DNA of 64,000 nucleotides from Devosia sp. SD17-2 (GCF_029201565.1 NZ_CP104002.1:1257001-1321000), one strand, 5' to 3'. Counted from the stretch's first letter, positions 37,312 to 48,202 are shown. Translations and numbers: made by a program. Notes: a model not told the origin generated them from the letters alone.

Positions 37312-38409
37312 ATGGGCTTTAAAATGGGCATCGTCGGCCTGCCGAATGTTGGCAAGTCGACGCTTTTCAATGCTTTGACCCGCACGGCAGCCGCCGCGGC
37401 CGCCAATTTCCCGTTCTGCACCATCGAGCCCAATGTGGGCGACGTTCCCGTGCCCGATCCGCGCCTTGCCAAGCTGGCCGCCATCGGCAAGTCGCAGGCG
37501 ATCCTGCCGGCGCGCATGAGCTTCGTGGATATCGCGGGCCTCGTGAAGGGCGCCTCCAAGGGCGAAGGCCTCGGCAACCAGTTCCTCGCCAATATCCGCG
37601 AGTGCGACGCCATTGCCTATGTGCTGCGCTGCTTTGAAGACGGCAACATCATTCACGTGGCCAACAAGGTCGATCCGCTGGCCGACGCCGAAGTCGTCGA
37701 GACCGAGCTGATGCTCGCCGACCTCGAAAGCCTCGAGAAGCGCCGCGCCGGCGTCGAAAAGAAGGCCAAGGGCAACGATAAGGACGCCAAGGTCACGCTC
37801 GAGCTGATCGACCGCGCGCTCCTGCTGTTGCGCGATGGCAAGTCTGCCCGCTTTGTCGAGCGCTCCAATGAGGAAGAAAAGGCCTTCCAGGAACTGCAGC
37901 TCTTGACCTCCAAGCCCGTGCTCTATGTCTGCAACGTGGACGAAGGTTCGGCCGACGGCGGCAATGCGATGAGCGCGCAGGTTGCTGAATATGCCAAGGC
38001 GAACGACGCCGGCGTGGTGATCATCTCGGCCGAGATCGAGAGCCAGCTGGCGCAGCTTCCGGATGCCGAACAGGCTGAATATCTGGAATCGCTGGGCCTG
38101 CATGAGCCCGGCCTCAATCGCCTGATCCGCGAGGCCTATGACCTGCTTGGTCTGCAGACCTATTTCACGGTCGGCCCCAAGGAAACCCGCGCCTGGACCA
38201 TCCATAAGGGCGACAAGGCTCCGGCTGCCGCTGGCGTCATCCACACCGATTTCGAGCGCGGCTTCATCCGTGCCCAGACCATCGGCTTTGATGATTTCGT
38301 CACCCTGGGCGGCGAAGTCGCTGCCAAGGAAGCGGGCAAGGCTCGCGACGAAGGCAAGGAATATGTCGTCAAGGACGGCGACGTCATGATGTTCAAGTTT
38401 AATACTTGA
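37312..38409 (+). CDS. ychF: Redox-regulated ribosome-associated ATPase YchF
   Basis: 365 residues of the Obg-like OLA1/YchF family, which prefers ATP because the NKxD motif is altered (YVCNVDE near 205). G1 is GLPNVGKST (9-17), a coiled-coil domain is at about 130-200 and a TGS domain at the C-terminus (about 280-365). ATG 37312 has CGGAG at 37301-37305. In many alphaproteobacteria it follows pth in a prs-rplY-pth-ychF row; here it is 11 kb from pth and on the opposite strand. Confidence 0.96.
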   Translation: MGFKMGIVGLPNVGKSTLFNALTRTAAAAAANFPFCTIEPNVGDVPVPDPRLAKLAAIGKSQAILPARMSFVDIAGLVKGASKGEGLGNQFLANIRECDAIAYVLRCFEDGNIIHVANKVDPLADAEVVETELMLADLESLEKRRAGVEKKAKGNDKDAKVTLELIDRALLLLRDGKSARFVERSNEEEKAFQELQLLTSKPVLYVCNVDEGSADGGNAMSAQVAEYAKANDAGVVIISAEIESQLAQLPDAEQAEYLESLGLHEPGLNRLIREAYDLLGLQTYFTVGPKETRAWTIHKGDKAPAAAGVIHTDFERGFIRAQTIGFDDFVTLGGEVAAKEAGKARDEGKEYVVKDGDVMMFKFNT

Positions 38410-38449
38410 TGCCTAAAATCCCTCCGGTGGAGGGATTTTAGGCATCAAG
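38405..38449. terminator. Large perfect hairpin at the ychF stop codon
   Basis: A 21-bp perfect inverted repeat with a 3-base loop (arms 38405-38425 and 38429-38449) whose left arm includes the ychF stop codon. The inner part AAAATCCCTCC/GGAGGGATTTT would work as a terminator in either direction. Confidence 0.8.
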
Positions 38450-38563
38450 GCCACGAGAGCTATGCTCGAGTGGCAGGGCGAGCGCTTAAGGCCACGAGAG
38501 CTACGCTCGAGTGGCTGGGGCCTACCGCTTCGAAAGACAAAATCCCTCCACTGGAGGGATTTT
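38447..38563. repeat. Tandem hairpin repeats flanked by a second terminator-like hairpin
   Basis: A 28-base unit occurs at 38447-38474 and again at 38488-38515 with one difference in 28; each forms a GCCAC...GTGGC hairpin with an inner GAGC/GCTC stem. After them the AAAATCCCTCC/GGAGGGATTTT hairpin seen at the ychF stop recurs at 38539-38563 with loop ACT instead of GGT. The order is therefore hairpin A, B, B, A. Confidence 0.75.
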
Positions 38564-38672
38564 GCGTTTATGCGGCGTCATCTCCCCGCGTCAGGCATTC
38601 CCAAACTTATCCCCCCTTGCACCCCACGCACTAAAATTTAAGGTGCTGGCAGTTGTTTGGGGATTTTTTCTG

Positions 38673-40154
38673 ATGATAGACAAACCGAGTCGCCGGCATG
38701 TTCTCTTTGCCGGCAGCGCCGCCGCGGCTGCCGGTCTTTCGACACCAGCCTTTGGCCAGCACGACCACCATGGCCATGGCGACGGCGAAGTCTTCGCCAC
38801 AGAAAAGAAGTTGGGCCGCGCCGTATCGCAGGCTGCGGGCGATGACATCCGCTTCCCGGAGGTCCGCCGGTCAGAAAATGGCGTGCTCGAAACGACGCTG
38901 CGCCTTGCCTATGGTCCAACCGACATCGATGGCGAAAAAGCTGTCGCCATGACCTTCGAGGGCTCCTATCCAGGTCCGACGCTGGTTGCCAAGCCGGGCG
39001 ACACGATCAAGATCCGGCTGATCAACGATCTCGACGACGTTACCAATCTGCATACGCACGGCCTGCATGTTTCGCCTTCGGGGAACAGCGACAATGTCAT
39101 GCTGGTGATCCAGCCGGGCGAGACCTTCGACTACGAGATCAACATCCCTCAAGATCATATGCCGGGCACCTATTGGTACCATCCCCATGTGCATGGGCTC
39201 ACCTATCCCCAAGTCGGGGGCGGGCTTGCCGGTGCATTGATCATCGAAGGTGGCCTCGACGCGCTGGAAGGCATCAAGGACCGCGTCGACCAGCTGCTGG
39301 TGATCCAGTCGGCCGAGTTCGACGACACCAACACGATTGTGCCAGTCGACAACCAGGACATTCATCGCCAGACCCGGACGGTCAACGGCCAGATCAACCC
39401 GACCCTTCGCATCCGCTCGGGCGAGGTGCAGCGCTGGCGTCTGGTCAATGCGACCTCCGAGACTTTCCTGATGATCGGGCTGGAGGGACACCCGCTCTAC
39501 CAGATCTCCAAGGACGGCAATGCAATGAGCCGGGTCGTCAAGCATGAGCGCCTGCTGCTCGAGCCGGGCACCCGCGCCGATGTCCTGGTCAAGGGACACA
39601 TGTTTTCGGGTTCATGGGAGCTGCGCAAAATGCTCTGGCTGGGATCGGAGCGCCAGTACGAGCCTGATGAGCTACTCGCCACGCTGGTGGTCGAGGAAGG
39701 CGAGGCCGTTACCGAGCACCAGATCCCCAATGAGCTGATCCCTCTCGGCGAAGATCTGCGCGGCCTGCCGGTCGACAAGAAGCGCGAAATCCGCTTCGAC
39801 GTCGTTCGGGGACAGCCGGGCGGCACGAAGTTCACCATCGACGGCAAGCAGGTCGACATGGGCCGCGTCGACCAGACGGTCAAGCTCGGCGCTTTCGAGG
39901 AATGGGAGCTGATCAACGACTCGCCGGAGTGGCATCCGTTTCACATCCACACCAATGATTTCCAGGTCGTGGCGGTGAACGGCGTCCCAGTGGATGAGGT
40001 GCTGAGCTTTGAAGACACGCGCGGCATCCCGCCGAGCGGCTCGCTGACCATCCGCCACCGGTTCCTCGATTTCACTGGCAAATATGTCTACCACTGCCAC
40101 CTGCTCTTCCACGAAGATCACGGCATGATGGGCATTGTCGAAGTGGTGGAATAA
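38673..40154 (+). CDS. Tat-exported multicopper oxidase
   Basis: 493 residues. A twin-arginine signal (SRRHVLFAGSAAAAAGLSTP, residues 6-25) is followed by a His-rich linker and three cupredoxin domains. All copper motifs are present: HTHGLH and YHPHVHG in the first domain, HPFHIH and HCHLLFHEDHGMMG at the end, giving type 1, 2 and 3 copper sites. Probable roles are oxidation of Cu(I), metals or phenolics in the periplasm. No copper chaperone or CopB-like gene is adjacent. ATG 38673 opens the Tat signal. Confidence 0.92.
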   Translation: MIDKPSRRHVLFAGSAAAAAGLSTPAFGQHDHHGHGDGEVFATEKKLGRAVSQAAGDDIRFPEVRRSENGVLETTLRLAYGPTDIDGEKAVAMTFEGSYPGPTLVAKPGDTIKIRLINDLDDVTNLHTHGLHVSPSGNSDNVMLVIQPGETFDYEINIPQDHMPGTYWYHPHVHGLTYPQVGGGLAGALIIEGGLDALEGIKDRVDQLLVIQSAEFDDTNTIVPVDNQDIHRQTRTVNGQINPTLRIRSGEVQRWRLVNATSETFLMIGLEGHPLYQISKDGNAMSRVVKHERLLLEPGTRADVLVKGHMFSGSWELRKMLWLGSERQYEPDELLATLVVEEGEAVTEHQIPNELIPLGEDLRGLPVDKKREIRFDVVRGQPGGTKFTIDGKQVDMGRVDQTVKLGAFEEWELINDSPEWHPFHIHTNDFQVVAVNGVPVDEVLSFEDTRGIPPSGSLTIRHRFLDFTGKYVYHCHLLFHEDHGMMGIVEVVE

Positions 40155-40162
40155 GACCGGTC

Positions 40163-40205
40163 GAGGCCCTGAAGCACCGCTTCACCGGAGCGGGTTCAGG
40201 GCCTC
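40163..40205. terminator. Bidirectional hairpin between convergent genes
   Basis: GAGGCCCTGAA (40163-40173) and TTCAGGGCCTC (40195-40205) are perfect complements with an inner CCGC/GCGG pairing. It lies just after the multicopper oxidase stop and overlaps the last codons of the convergent phosphotransferase gene. Confidence 0.65.
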
Positions 40206-40942
40206 GTCCCCACAGGTCGAACTTCAGCCAGCCGACGTTCGGCGTAGTCGTCCTTCCAGCACACGGCAGCTTCCCAGGCGGCCGAGGCTTGTTCGGCGAT
40301 GTCACGGGCTTCCCCCTCCAAGCCGGCGCCGTTGAACGGCAGGGCGAGATCGAGGTCTACGACGTCGACATGGGCTTCATCCCAATCGACCAAAGCGACA
40401 TGATCGGCAGTCATGAGAATATTAGCCGGATTGTTCGGATTGCCGTGAACCACGGCACTATCGCGGCCACGGAGGCGCGCCCAGGCGGCACGGCATCGGA
40501 GGACAGCCTCGGCGGGCATGGCGTCGAGATCAATGCGCGTGCCATTGCGGGCTTCGAGCAGATCGAGCGAGGAGCGCCAGCCGGGTCGCTGCGGCCAGTC
40601 GCGGGTGAGGCGGTGAAGTTCGCGCAAGGTCGCGGCAACGCGGGACCAATCCGCCTGGGTTTGCGGTGGGCCGCCCTCCATATGGCGCATCACCACAAGG
40701 CCATCGACGAAGAGGCGGCCGTCCTCAGCGGGGATGGGGACAGGGACGACGAGACCGTTGCCATGGAGGTGGAAAAGGAGCTCGGCCTCCCAGGCGAGGT
40801 CGGCATCGCTGCGGGTGCCAAGGCGGGCGAAGGCGCGCTGGCCATCGAGGTCAACGCTCCAGACATCGTTGGAACTGCCGCCGGCGAGGCGCTCGATACG
40901 CCTTGCCTTCGGACCCCAGGCAGTAAGAGCGTCCCAGCTCAT
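40196..40942 (-). CDS. APH/ChoK-fold phosphotransferase-like protein
   Basis: 248 residues with the aminoglycoside/choline-kinase fold: a small N-lobe (GGSSNDVWSVDL), then VVHGNPNNPANIL near 165 and VALVDWDEAHVD near 182. The second motif keeps the metal-binding Asp, but the usual HGDxxxxN has Asn in place of the catalytic Asp. I recall close relatives with the same HGNPNNP pattern, so this may be a distinct subfamily rather than decay. An antibiotic-resistance role should not be assumed. GAGGAGAA precedes ATG 40942. Confidence 0.75.
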   Translation of the reverse strand: MSWDALTAWGPKARRIERLAGGSSNDVWSVDLDGQRAFARLGTRSDADLAWEAELLFHLHGNGLVVPVPIPAEDGRLFVDGLVVMRHMEGGPPQTQADWSRVAATLRELHRLTRDWPQRPGWRSSLDLLEARNGTRIDLDAMPAEAVLRCRAAWARLRGRDSAVVHGNPNNPANILMTADHVALVDWDEAHVDVVDLDLALPFNGAGLEGEARDIAEQASAAWEAAVCWKDDYAERRLAEVRPVGTRP

Positions 40943-41001
40943 TGATCTTCTCCTCGTCCTCATTCCGCAATGTTTGACGGGCGGCGCTGTCCGCCCAGCG
41001 G

Positions 41002-41916
41002 TCAGCCGATTGTGTCCTTCCGCATCTGGCTGGGTGTCATGCCATAGGCCTTGCGGAAGTGCTCATAGAACTGAGTCTGGCTGACGAAGCCGGACTGGAA
41101 GGCGATGTTGGCAATCGAGAGATTGCCGTCGAACAGCAGGCTGCGGGCCCGGATGAGCCGCATGCGGGTGACGAATTTCTGCACCGAGATATGCATCACC
41201 TTGGTGAAGAGGTTGGTGGCGTAATTCGGGTGCAGCCCCACCACGCGGGCAATGTCGTCGGCGGTCAGCGGGTCGGTGATGTTCTCGACAATGTGGCGGA
41301 CCATGCGCACGACATAGCGCACCGGCGAGGTGGTGCGGGTACGCGAACCGGTTTTCTCCACCCAAGCAGGGAGGAGCGTGTCCCAGCCGGTGATCGCGGC
41401 GCGACGGAACATGGTGGCGATCTCGGCGCGGACGAGGTCGGAACGGAGGGAATTGCCGCTGCGGTAATCGCCGTGCCAGCGCTCAAGGGTTTCGAGGCCG
41501 ATGCAGTCGGGCGTCAGCTGGATGACACCTCCGCCCATCAGAGTCTCTGTCAGCCGTCCCAGTTGCGGCATTTCGAGAAAGGCGTCCATCGGGAGGTAGA
41601 TATTGAGCTGCCGGCCGTCGCCGACCTCGCTCAGTCCGACAGTCTGGTGGGGAATACCCGCCCAGAAGGCGACAAGGCGATTGTCGCCCACTGAGACAGG
41701 GCCGCCGTCGAACATGTAATCCATGCGGCCCGAGGTCAGCCAGTTAAACTCGATATGCCCGTGGCTATGGGGCTGTGCCATGATCTGGGGCGGAAAGGCG
41801 CGTATGCCGAACCGGCCGAAAGCTTTACCGGAGGCGTAAAAACTGCGGTCCGGACGCGGCGTCGGTCGCGGCGCTCTTTCCCTCCGGAGCGGGGCAGGGC
41901 TTGAGCCTTCAATCAT
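41002..41916 (-). CDS. AraC-family regulator of the alpha-galactoside operon
   Basis: 304 residues: an N-terminal cupin sensing domain (HSHGHIEFNWLTSGRMDY; WAGIPHQTVGLSEVG) and a C-terminal AraC DNA-binding domain (about 200-300; LTADDIARVVGLHPNYATNLFTK and IANIAFQSGFVSQTQFYEHFRKAYG). It resembles MelR-type regulators and is divergent from agpA, so control of the alpha-galactoside operon is likely. GGGGGA sits five bases before ATG 41916. A repeated candidate operator lies 23-53 bases upstream. Confidence 0.88.
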   Translation of the reverse strand: MIEGSSPAPLRRERAPRPTPRPDRSFYASGKAFGRFGIRAFPPQIMAQPHSHGHIEFNWLTSGRMDYMFDGGPVSVGDNRLVAFWAGIPHQTVGLSEVGDGRQLNIYLPMDAFLEMPQLGRLTETLMGGGVIQLTPDCIGLETLERWHGDYRSGNSLRSDLVRAEIATMFRRAAITGWDTLLPAWVEKTGSRTRTTSPVRYVVRMVRHIVENITDPLTADDIARVVGLHPNYATNLFTKVMHISVQKFVTRMRLIRARSLLFDGNLSIANIAFQSGFVSQTQFYEHFRKAYGMTPSQMRKDTIG

Positions 41917-41938
41917 ACTAATCCCCCGATATCTTAGA

Positions 41939-41969
41939 AATCCGGAATTAGTCTCTATCATTCCGGATT
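41939..41969. promoter_or_regulatory. Candidate operator in the araC-agpA divergent region
   Basis: AATCCGGAAT (41939-41948) and ATTCCGGATT (41960-41969) are perfect inverted copies, and since each is nearly self-complementary they also match 8 of 10 as direct repeats. Their 21-bp spacing is two helical turns, the spacing of AraC half-sites. Confidence 0.6.
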
Positions 41970-42076
41970 GTTTCGCCGTCCGCAAGTCGTAGGCTGAATA
42001 GGCGCGGGGAAGAGGCCAGTGGGAGTGTCTGGCCCGCAGCGACGACCGCTGAACCCCGATGCGATGGGAGGTTCTA

Positions 42077-44146
42077 TTGAGAAAGCATACTTATGCCCTT
42101 GGCGGGGCAGGGCTACTGCTGTCCGTGTCCATGCTGGCCATTCCGGCGCAGGAGCTGACGGGCGAATTGCCGGATCCGCCGGAGTTCGCCGCGCAGAGCG
42201 AGCCAATCTTCGTCTCCGTCGGAGACATTCAGGAATTCAAGGCTCTGCCGGAATATCACGAGCCCGATTGGGTGACCTCGAAATATGTCGATGCCGGCAC
42301 GCTGCCGCCCGTCGCCGAGCGTCTGCCCAAGGAGCCGCTGGTCTACAAGACCGCCAATATGCCGGACGGCATTGGTGTCTATGGCGATACCATGCGCCAC
42401 GTCATCGGCGGCCGGCCCGAGGGCTGGAACTATATCGGTGGCCAGGCACAGGGCTGGGGTGGCATCGACATCGGTCTTTCCGAATGCCTGACGCGTACCG
42501 GTCCGCTGTTCATGATCAAGGCCGAAGAACTCGAGCCTCTGCCAAATCTGGCCAAGGGCTGGGAATGGTCCGAGGACGGCAAGCAGCTGACCATGCACCT
42601 CGTCGAAGGCGCGAAATGGTCTGATGGCGACGCCTTCGACACCGAAGACGTTATGTTCTACTGGGACGATCACATCATGGATCCGAATGTGTCCCCGCTC
42701 AACGGCGGCACACCGGAAACCTTCGGTCAGGGCACCACGCTTGAAGCCATTGATGCCTACACCATCAAGTGGACCTTCCAGGAAGCGTTCCCGACCCAAT
42801 ATCTCTATGCCATGGCCTATGGGACGTTCTGCCCGGGTCCGAGCCATATCCTCAAGCCTGAACATCCGAAATATTCGGACAACACCTACGAGCAGTACAA
42901 GAACGCCTTCCCGCCCGAATATATGAATATCCCGGTGATGGGTGCCTGGGTGCCGGTGGAATATCGCCCTGACGATATCATCGTCATGCGCCGCAACCCC
43001 TATTACTGGAAGGTCGACGAGAACGGCAACCAGCTGCCCTATCTCAACGAGATGCACTATCGCCTCTCGACCTGGACCGACCGTGACGTCCAGGCCGTTG
43101 CCGGGTCCGGCGACTTCTCGAACCTCGAACAGGCCGAAAGCTATGTCGAAGCCCTGCGGCGTTCGGCTGAAGATTCAGCACCGGCCCGTCTGCAGTTCGG
43201 TGCCCGCACCATTGGTTATGCCCTGCAGATGAATCTGTCGGGCAATGGCTGGGGTGAACCAGATGATCGTGCCCAGTCGGTGCGTGACCTCAACCGCAAT
43301 CTCGACTTCCGCAAGGCCGTGTCGATAGCGCTTGATCGTCAGCGTCTCGGCGAGTCTCTGGTTCGCGGCCCGTTCACCGCCATCTATCCGGGCGGCCTCT
43401 ATGCCGGCACGACCTATTACGACAAGGCGTCGACCGTCTATTATCCGTTCAACCTCGAAGCCGCCAATGGCCTGCTCGACGGGCTCGGCCTTGCCGATAC
43501 CGATGGCAATGGCGTGCGTAACTTCCCCGATGGCGGCGCGGATGTCGAAATCACGCTCCTGGCCAACTCGGACTACGGCACAGATACCAATCTCGCCGAA
43601 GGCGTGATGGCACAGCTCGAACCGCTCGGCCTGCGCGTGATCGCCAACTTCCAGTCCGGTACGGCCCGCGATGACATGGCCGCTGCTGGCCAGTTCGACT
43701 GGCAGGTTGCCCGTCAGGGTGCCGAATTGGTGTCCGTGGTGCAGGGAACGGCGGCTTTGGCTCCCACCGGCCCGCGTATCCATACCTTCCACCGCGCCAA
43801 TGCGGATGGCGAGCTCGATCTCTTGCCGTTCGAAGAAGAACTGGTTGCTCTGGTGAACAAGTTCGTCACCACCAGTGACAATGCCGAGCGCGCGGACATC
43901 ATGAAGCAGTATCAGCGCATCTTCACCGAGAACGTCTACTCGGTGGGCCTGACCCAGTATCCGGGCGCGCTGATCATCAACAAGCGCTTTGCCAATATCC
44001 CGGCTGGCTCGCCGATCATGATGTTCAACTGGGCTGAAGACAACATCATCCGCGAACGTGTGTTCGTTCCGGAAGACAGGCAGGGCAGCTATGAGCTGCA
44101 CCCTGAAACGCTGCCCGGCGAACCCGGTGGCGCAGGCCCGGTCTGA
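42077..44146 (+). CDS. agpA: Alpha-galactoside ABC transporter substrate-binding protein (family 5)
   Basis: 689 residues, a periplasmic SBP_bac_5 (dipeptide/oligopeptide-type) protein. A signal peptide covers about 1-26 (ending IPAQ). The body shows the cluster-C pattern: WSDGDAFDTEDVMFYWDD near 190 and RNPYYWKVDENGNQLPYLNE near 317. The unusually large size and its place before a MelA gene match Sinorhizobium AgpA, needed for melibiose and raffinose use. The start is TTG 42077, with GGGAGG five bases upstream; the ATG at 42059 has no such site. Confidence 0.88.
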   Translation: MRKHTYALGGAGLLLSVSMLAIPAQELTGELPDPPEFAAQSEPIFVSVGDIQEFKALPEYHEPDWVTSKYVDAGTLPPVAERLPKEPLVYKTANMPDGIGVYGDTMRHVIGGRPEGWNYIGGQAQGWGGIDIGLSECLTRTGPLFMIKAEELEPLPNLAKGWEWSEDGKQLTMHLVEGAKWSDGDAFDTEDVMFYWDDHIMDPNVSPLNGGTPETFGQGTTLEAIDAYTIKWTFQEAFPTQYLYAMAYGTFCPGPSHILKPEHPKYSDNTYEQYKNAFPPEYMNIPVMGAWVPVEYRPDDIIVMRRNPYYWKVDENGNQLPYLNEMHYRLSTWTDRDVQAVAGSGDFSNLEQAESYVEALRRSAEDSAPARLQFGARTIGYALQMNLSGNGWGEPDDRAQSVRDLNRNLDFRKAVSIALDRQRLGESLVRGPFTAIYPGGLYAGTTYYDKASTVYYPFNLEAANGLLDGLGLADTDGNGVRNFPDGGADVEITLLANSDYGTDTNLAEGVMAQLEPLGLRVIANFQSGTARDDMAAAGQFDWQVARQGAELVSVVQGTAALAPTGPRIHTFHRANADGELDLLPFEEELVALVNKFVTTSDNAERADIMKQYQRIFTENVYSVGLTQYPGALIINKRFANIPAGSPIMMFNWAEDNIIRERVFVPEDRQGSYELHPETLPGEPGGAGPV

Positions 44147-44156
44147 CACGACCTTC

Positions 44157-44272
44157 GAGGGGCGGTGAACGCTGCCCCTCATCACCCTCCCGCTTTGGGA
44201 GAGAACCCAACCCAATGACCGTGGCAGGGTCGCGCTGGAAGCGCGATCGGCTCCTCACCCGGTGCGGTGAGG
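44157..44272 (+). other. Three intercistronic hairpins after agpA
   Basis: Between agpA and the first permease gene lie perfect hairpins GAGGGGC/GCCCCTC (44157-44180), TCGCGC/GCGCGA (44230-44246) and CCTCACC/GGTGAGG (44253-44272). Such structures after binding-protein genes often protect the upstream mRNA so that the binding protein is made in excess; that role is inferred. Confidence 0.6.
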
Positions 44273-44311
44273 GTCAGGTGCGGGGTTTTGCCCCAAGTCA
44301 GTGAGTCCTTC

Positions 44312-45322
44312 ATGCTTCGATTTCTCGTCTTCCGCATCCTGGGCGCTATCCCGCTGCTGTTTCTGCTCAGCATCGTGACCTTCGCCATCATCCAGGCGCC
44401 GCCGGGCGACTATGCCGACTATATCCGCTCGATGCTGATCAACCAGGGCGGGGTCCGGCCCGATCTCGCCGAGGCGCAGGCAGAAGTCTATCGTCAGGCG
44501 AACGGCCTCAACGACCCGCTGATCGTGCAGTATTTCCGCTGGATCACCGGAATACTGACGCGGTTCGATTTCGGGCACTCGCTCTATTACAACAAGCCCG
44601 TCGGCAATGTAATTGCCGAGCGCCTGCCGGCCACCATCGCGCTGGCGCTGGTGTGCCACCTGCTGGCCTCGGCGCTGGGCATTGGTCTTGGCATCATCGC
44701 CGCCACCCGCCAGTATTCCTGGGCCGATACGCTGCTCGGGATCATCTCCTTCCTTGGCATGACGATCCCGCGGTTCCTCTTCGCCATCATCATCATGTAC
44801 ATCCTGGTGTTCCGGATCGGCGTGAACGAGATCGGCAGCTTCAACTCCGCATACTGGGGCGGACAGCCCTGGGGCTGGGGGCGGTTCGTCGACCTGGTCG
44901 CCCATGTGTGGCCGGTGGTGCTGATCGCCACGTTCGGTGGGCTGGCCTATAATATGCGGGTGATGCGCGCGAATCTGCTCGACGTGCTCAATTCCCAATA
45001 TGTGGAAACCGCAAGGGCCAAGGGCCTATCGGAAGGTGCCGTCATCATGCGCCATGCCGTGCCCAATGCGCTTCATCCGCTCATCGCCTATCAGGGCGTG
45101 GCGCTGCCCTACATGCTGACTGGTGAAATCGAGGTGGCGATCGTCTTCGGCCTTGCCACGGTCGGGCCCGCCATCGTCGGCTCCATGGCGGTGGGCGACG
45201 TCTTCGTCACCGCAACCTTCATGCTGGTGCTCGCCACGACACTGATCATCGGCAACATCATCGCAGACTTGCTGCTGGTCGTCCTTGATCCGCGCGTCCG
45301 TCTGGGAGGGAACAGCGAATGA
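44312..45322 (+). CDS. ABC transporter permease (DppB-type), alpha-galactoside uptake
   Basis: 336 residues, six helices, starting MLRFLVFRILGAIPLLFLLS as in DppB/OppB proteins. The ATPase-contact EAA loop is ETARAKGLSEGAVIMRHAVPNALHP, near residues 232-255. The long periplasmic loop after the first helix (about 30-100) is normal for this subtype. It follows agpA after 165 bases and overlaps the next permease by 4 bases (ATGA). AgpB equivalent by order. Confidence 0.92.
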   Translation: MLRFLVFRILGAIPLLFLLSIVTFAIIQAPPGDYADYIRSMLINQGGVRPDLAEAQAEVYRQANGLNDPLIVQYFRWITGILTRFDFGHSLYYNKPVGNVIAERLPATIALALVCHLLASALGIGLGIIAATRQYSWADTLLGIISFLGMTIPRFLFAIIIMYILVFRIGVNEIGSFNSAYWGGQPWGWGRFVDLVAHVWPVVLIATFGGLAYNMRVMRANLLDVLNSQYVETARAKGLSEGAVIMRHAVPNALHPLIAYQGVALPYMLTGEIEVAIVFGLATVGPAIVGSMAVGDVFVTATFMLVLATTLIIGNIIADLLLVVLDPRVRLGGNSE

Positions 45323-46506
45323 GCCCCAACGACACCCGCTCGAGCATCCCGCTGCCCACCGACATTGCGGCTGGTCCGCAGCCGACACCCGCAGAGGAAG
45401 CGAACTCCGCGCCTTCGGTCGGCCGGTATGGCACAGGCAATGAGACCTATGGCGCCCTCGTCTGGAGGCGGTTCCGCCGCTCGACCATGGGCATGATCGG
45501 CCTCGTGCTGGTCAGCGGCCTGATGATCATGACAATCTTCGCCGACTTCTTCGCGCCGATGGACCCCAAGCAGACGAACCTCCCGTTCGCGCCGCCTGAT
45601 CTCGTGGCCTTCGAAGACCCCGACGGCAATTTCAGCCTGATCCCCTATATCTATCCCATTGGCGATACAGGCGAGTTCGATCCGATCACCTACCAGCCGC
45701 TGACGGGAGCGATGAAGGACAACCCGACCCCTGTCGGCTTCTTTGTCCAGGGCTACAGCTACAATATCCTCTGGCTGATCCCGTCCAATATCCACTTCTT
45801 CGGCTCGACCGATGGCCGACCGCTGCAACTTCTGGGGACGGACAAATTCGGCCGGGACATCCTCTCGCGCGGCATTATCGGCTCACGCATTTCGCTGATG
45901 ATTGCTCTGGCCGTTGTGACCATGACCACCATCGTCGGCACGCTGGTCGGCATATCCTCGGGCTATATCGGCGGACGGCTCGACGCCTGGGTGCAGAAAT
46001 TCGTCGAGTTCGTTCTCGCCTTCCCGCAATTGCCGCTCTATCTGGCGCTGACGTCGCTGATCCCGGTGACGGCTCCGTCCAATGTGTTCCTCACCTTCGT
46101 CATCTTCGTCATGGCGGCGCTTGGCTGGGCGCAGCTCAGTCGGGAAGTACGGTCCAAGACGCTGTCGCTGGCGCGTATCGAATATGTCCGGGCGGCGATC
46201 GCGGTGGGCGCGTCGGACAGGCGGATCATCCTGCGGCATATCCTGCCAAACGTGCTCAGCCACATCATCGTCTCGATTACCCTCGCCATCCCCGCCGTCG
46301 TCCTGCTCGAGAGCTTCCTCGGATTCCTCGGCTTTGCCGTGAAGCCGCCGCTGATCTCCTGGGGGCTGATGCTGCAGGACACCGGGACTTTCTCGGTGAT
46401 CGGGTCCTATCCCTGGATCCTCACCCCCGTGATTTTCGTGCTGATCACCGTCTTCGCCTTCAACGCCCTGGGCGATGGATTGCGCGACGCGGTGGACCCC
46501 TATTGA
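45319..46506 (+). CDS. ABC transporter permease (DppC-type), alpha-galactoside uptake
   Basis: 395 residues, longer than typical DppC (about 300). The extra length is an N-terminal cytoplasmic tail (about 1-50) and a periplasmic insertion of some 90 residues after the first helix (about 75-165) with several Asp, Pro and Tyr, ahead of the conserved LGTDKFGRDILSRGIIGSR. The EAA loop is EYVRAAIAVGASDRRIILRHILPN. It overlaps the preceding permease by 4 bases and lies 10 bases before the ATPase gene. AgpC equivalent by order. Confidence 0.92.
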   Translation: MSPNDTRSSIPLPTDIAAGPQPTPAEEANSAPSVGRYGTGNETYGALVWRRFRRSTMGMIGLVLVSGLMIMTIFADFFAPMDPKQTNLPFAPPDLVAFEDPDGNFSLIPYIYPIGDTGEFDPITYQPLTGAMKDNPTPVGFFVQGYSYNILWLIPSNIHFFGSTDGRPLQLLGTDKFGRDILSRGIIGSRISLMIALAVVTMTTIVGTLVGISSGYIGGRLDAWVQKFVEFVLAFPQLPLYLALTSLIPVTAPSNVFLTFVIFVMAALGWAQLSREVRSKTLSLARIEYVRAAIAVGASDRRIILRHILPNVLSHIIVSITLAIPAVVLLESFLGFLGFAVKPPLISWGLMLQDTGTFSVIGSYPWILTPVIFVLITVFAFNALGDGLRDAVDPY

Positions 46507-46516
46507 GGAGCGGACG

Positions 46517-48181
<1,665 letters not shown>

Positions 48182-48202
48182 ATTTCCGGAGCTCTCTCAA
48201 AA

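Noticed and set aside
35466..37613. A 715-codon minus-strand frame over the halogenase and the ychF start
   Set aside because: It crosses two well-supported plus-strand genes and an intergenic region, and has no domain signature.
40196..40942. Aminoglycoside resistance gene
   Set aside because: Only the fold is shared. The catalytic Asp is replaced and the context is a sugar-use region, so a resistance call would be unsupported.
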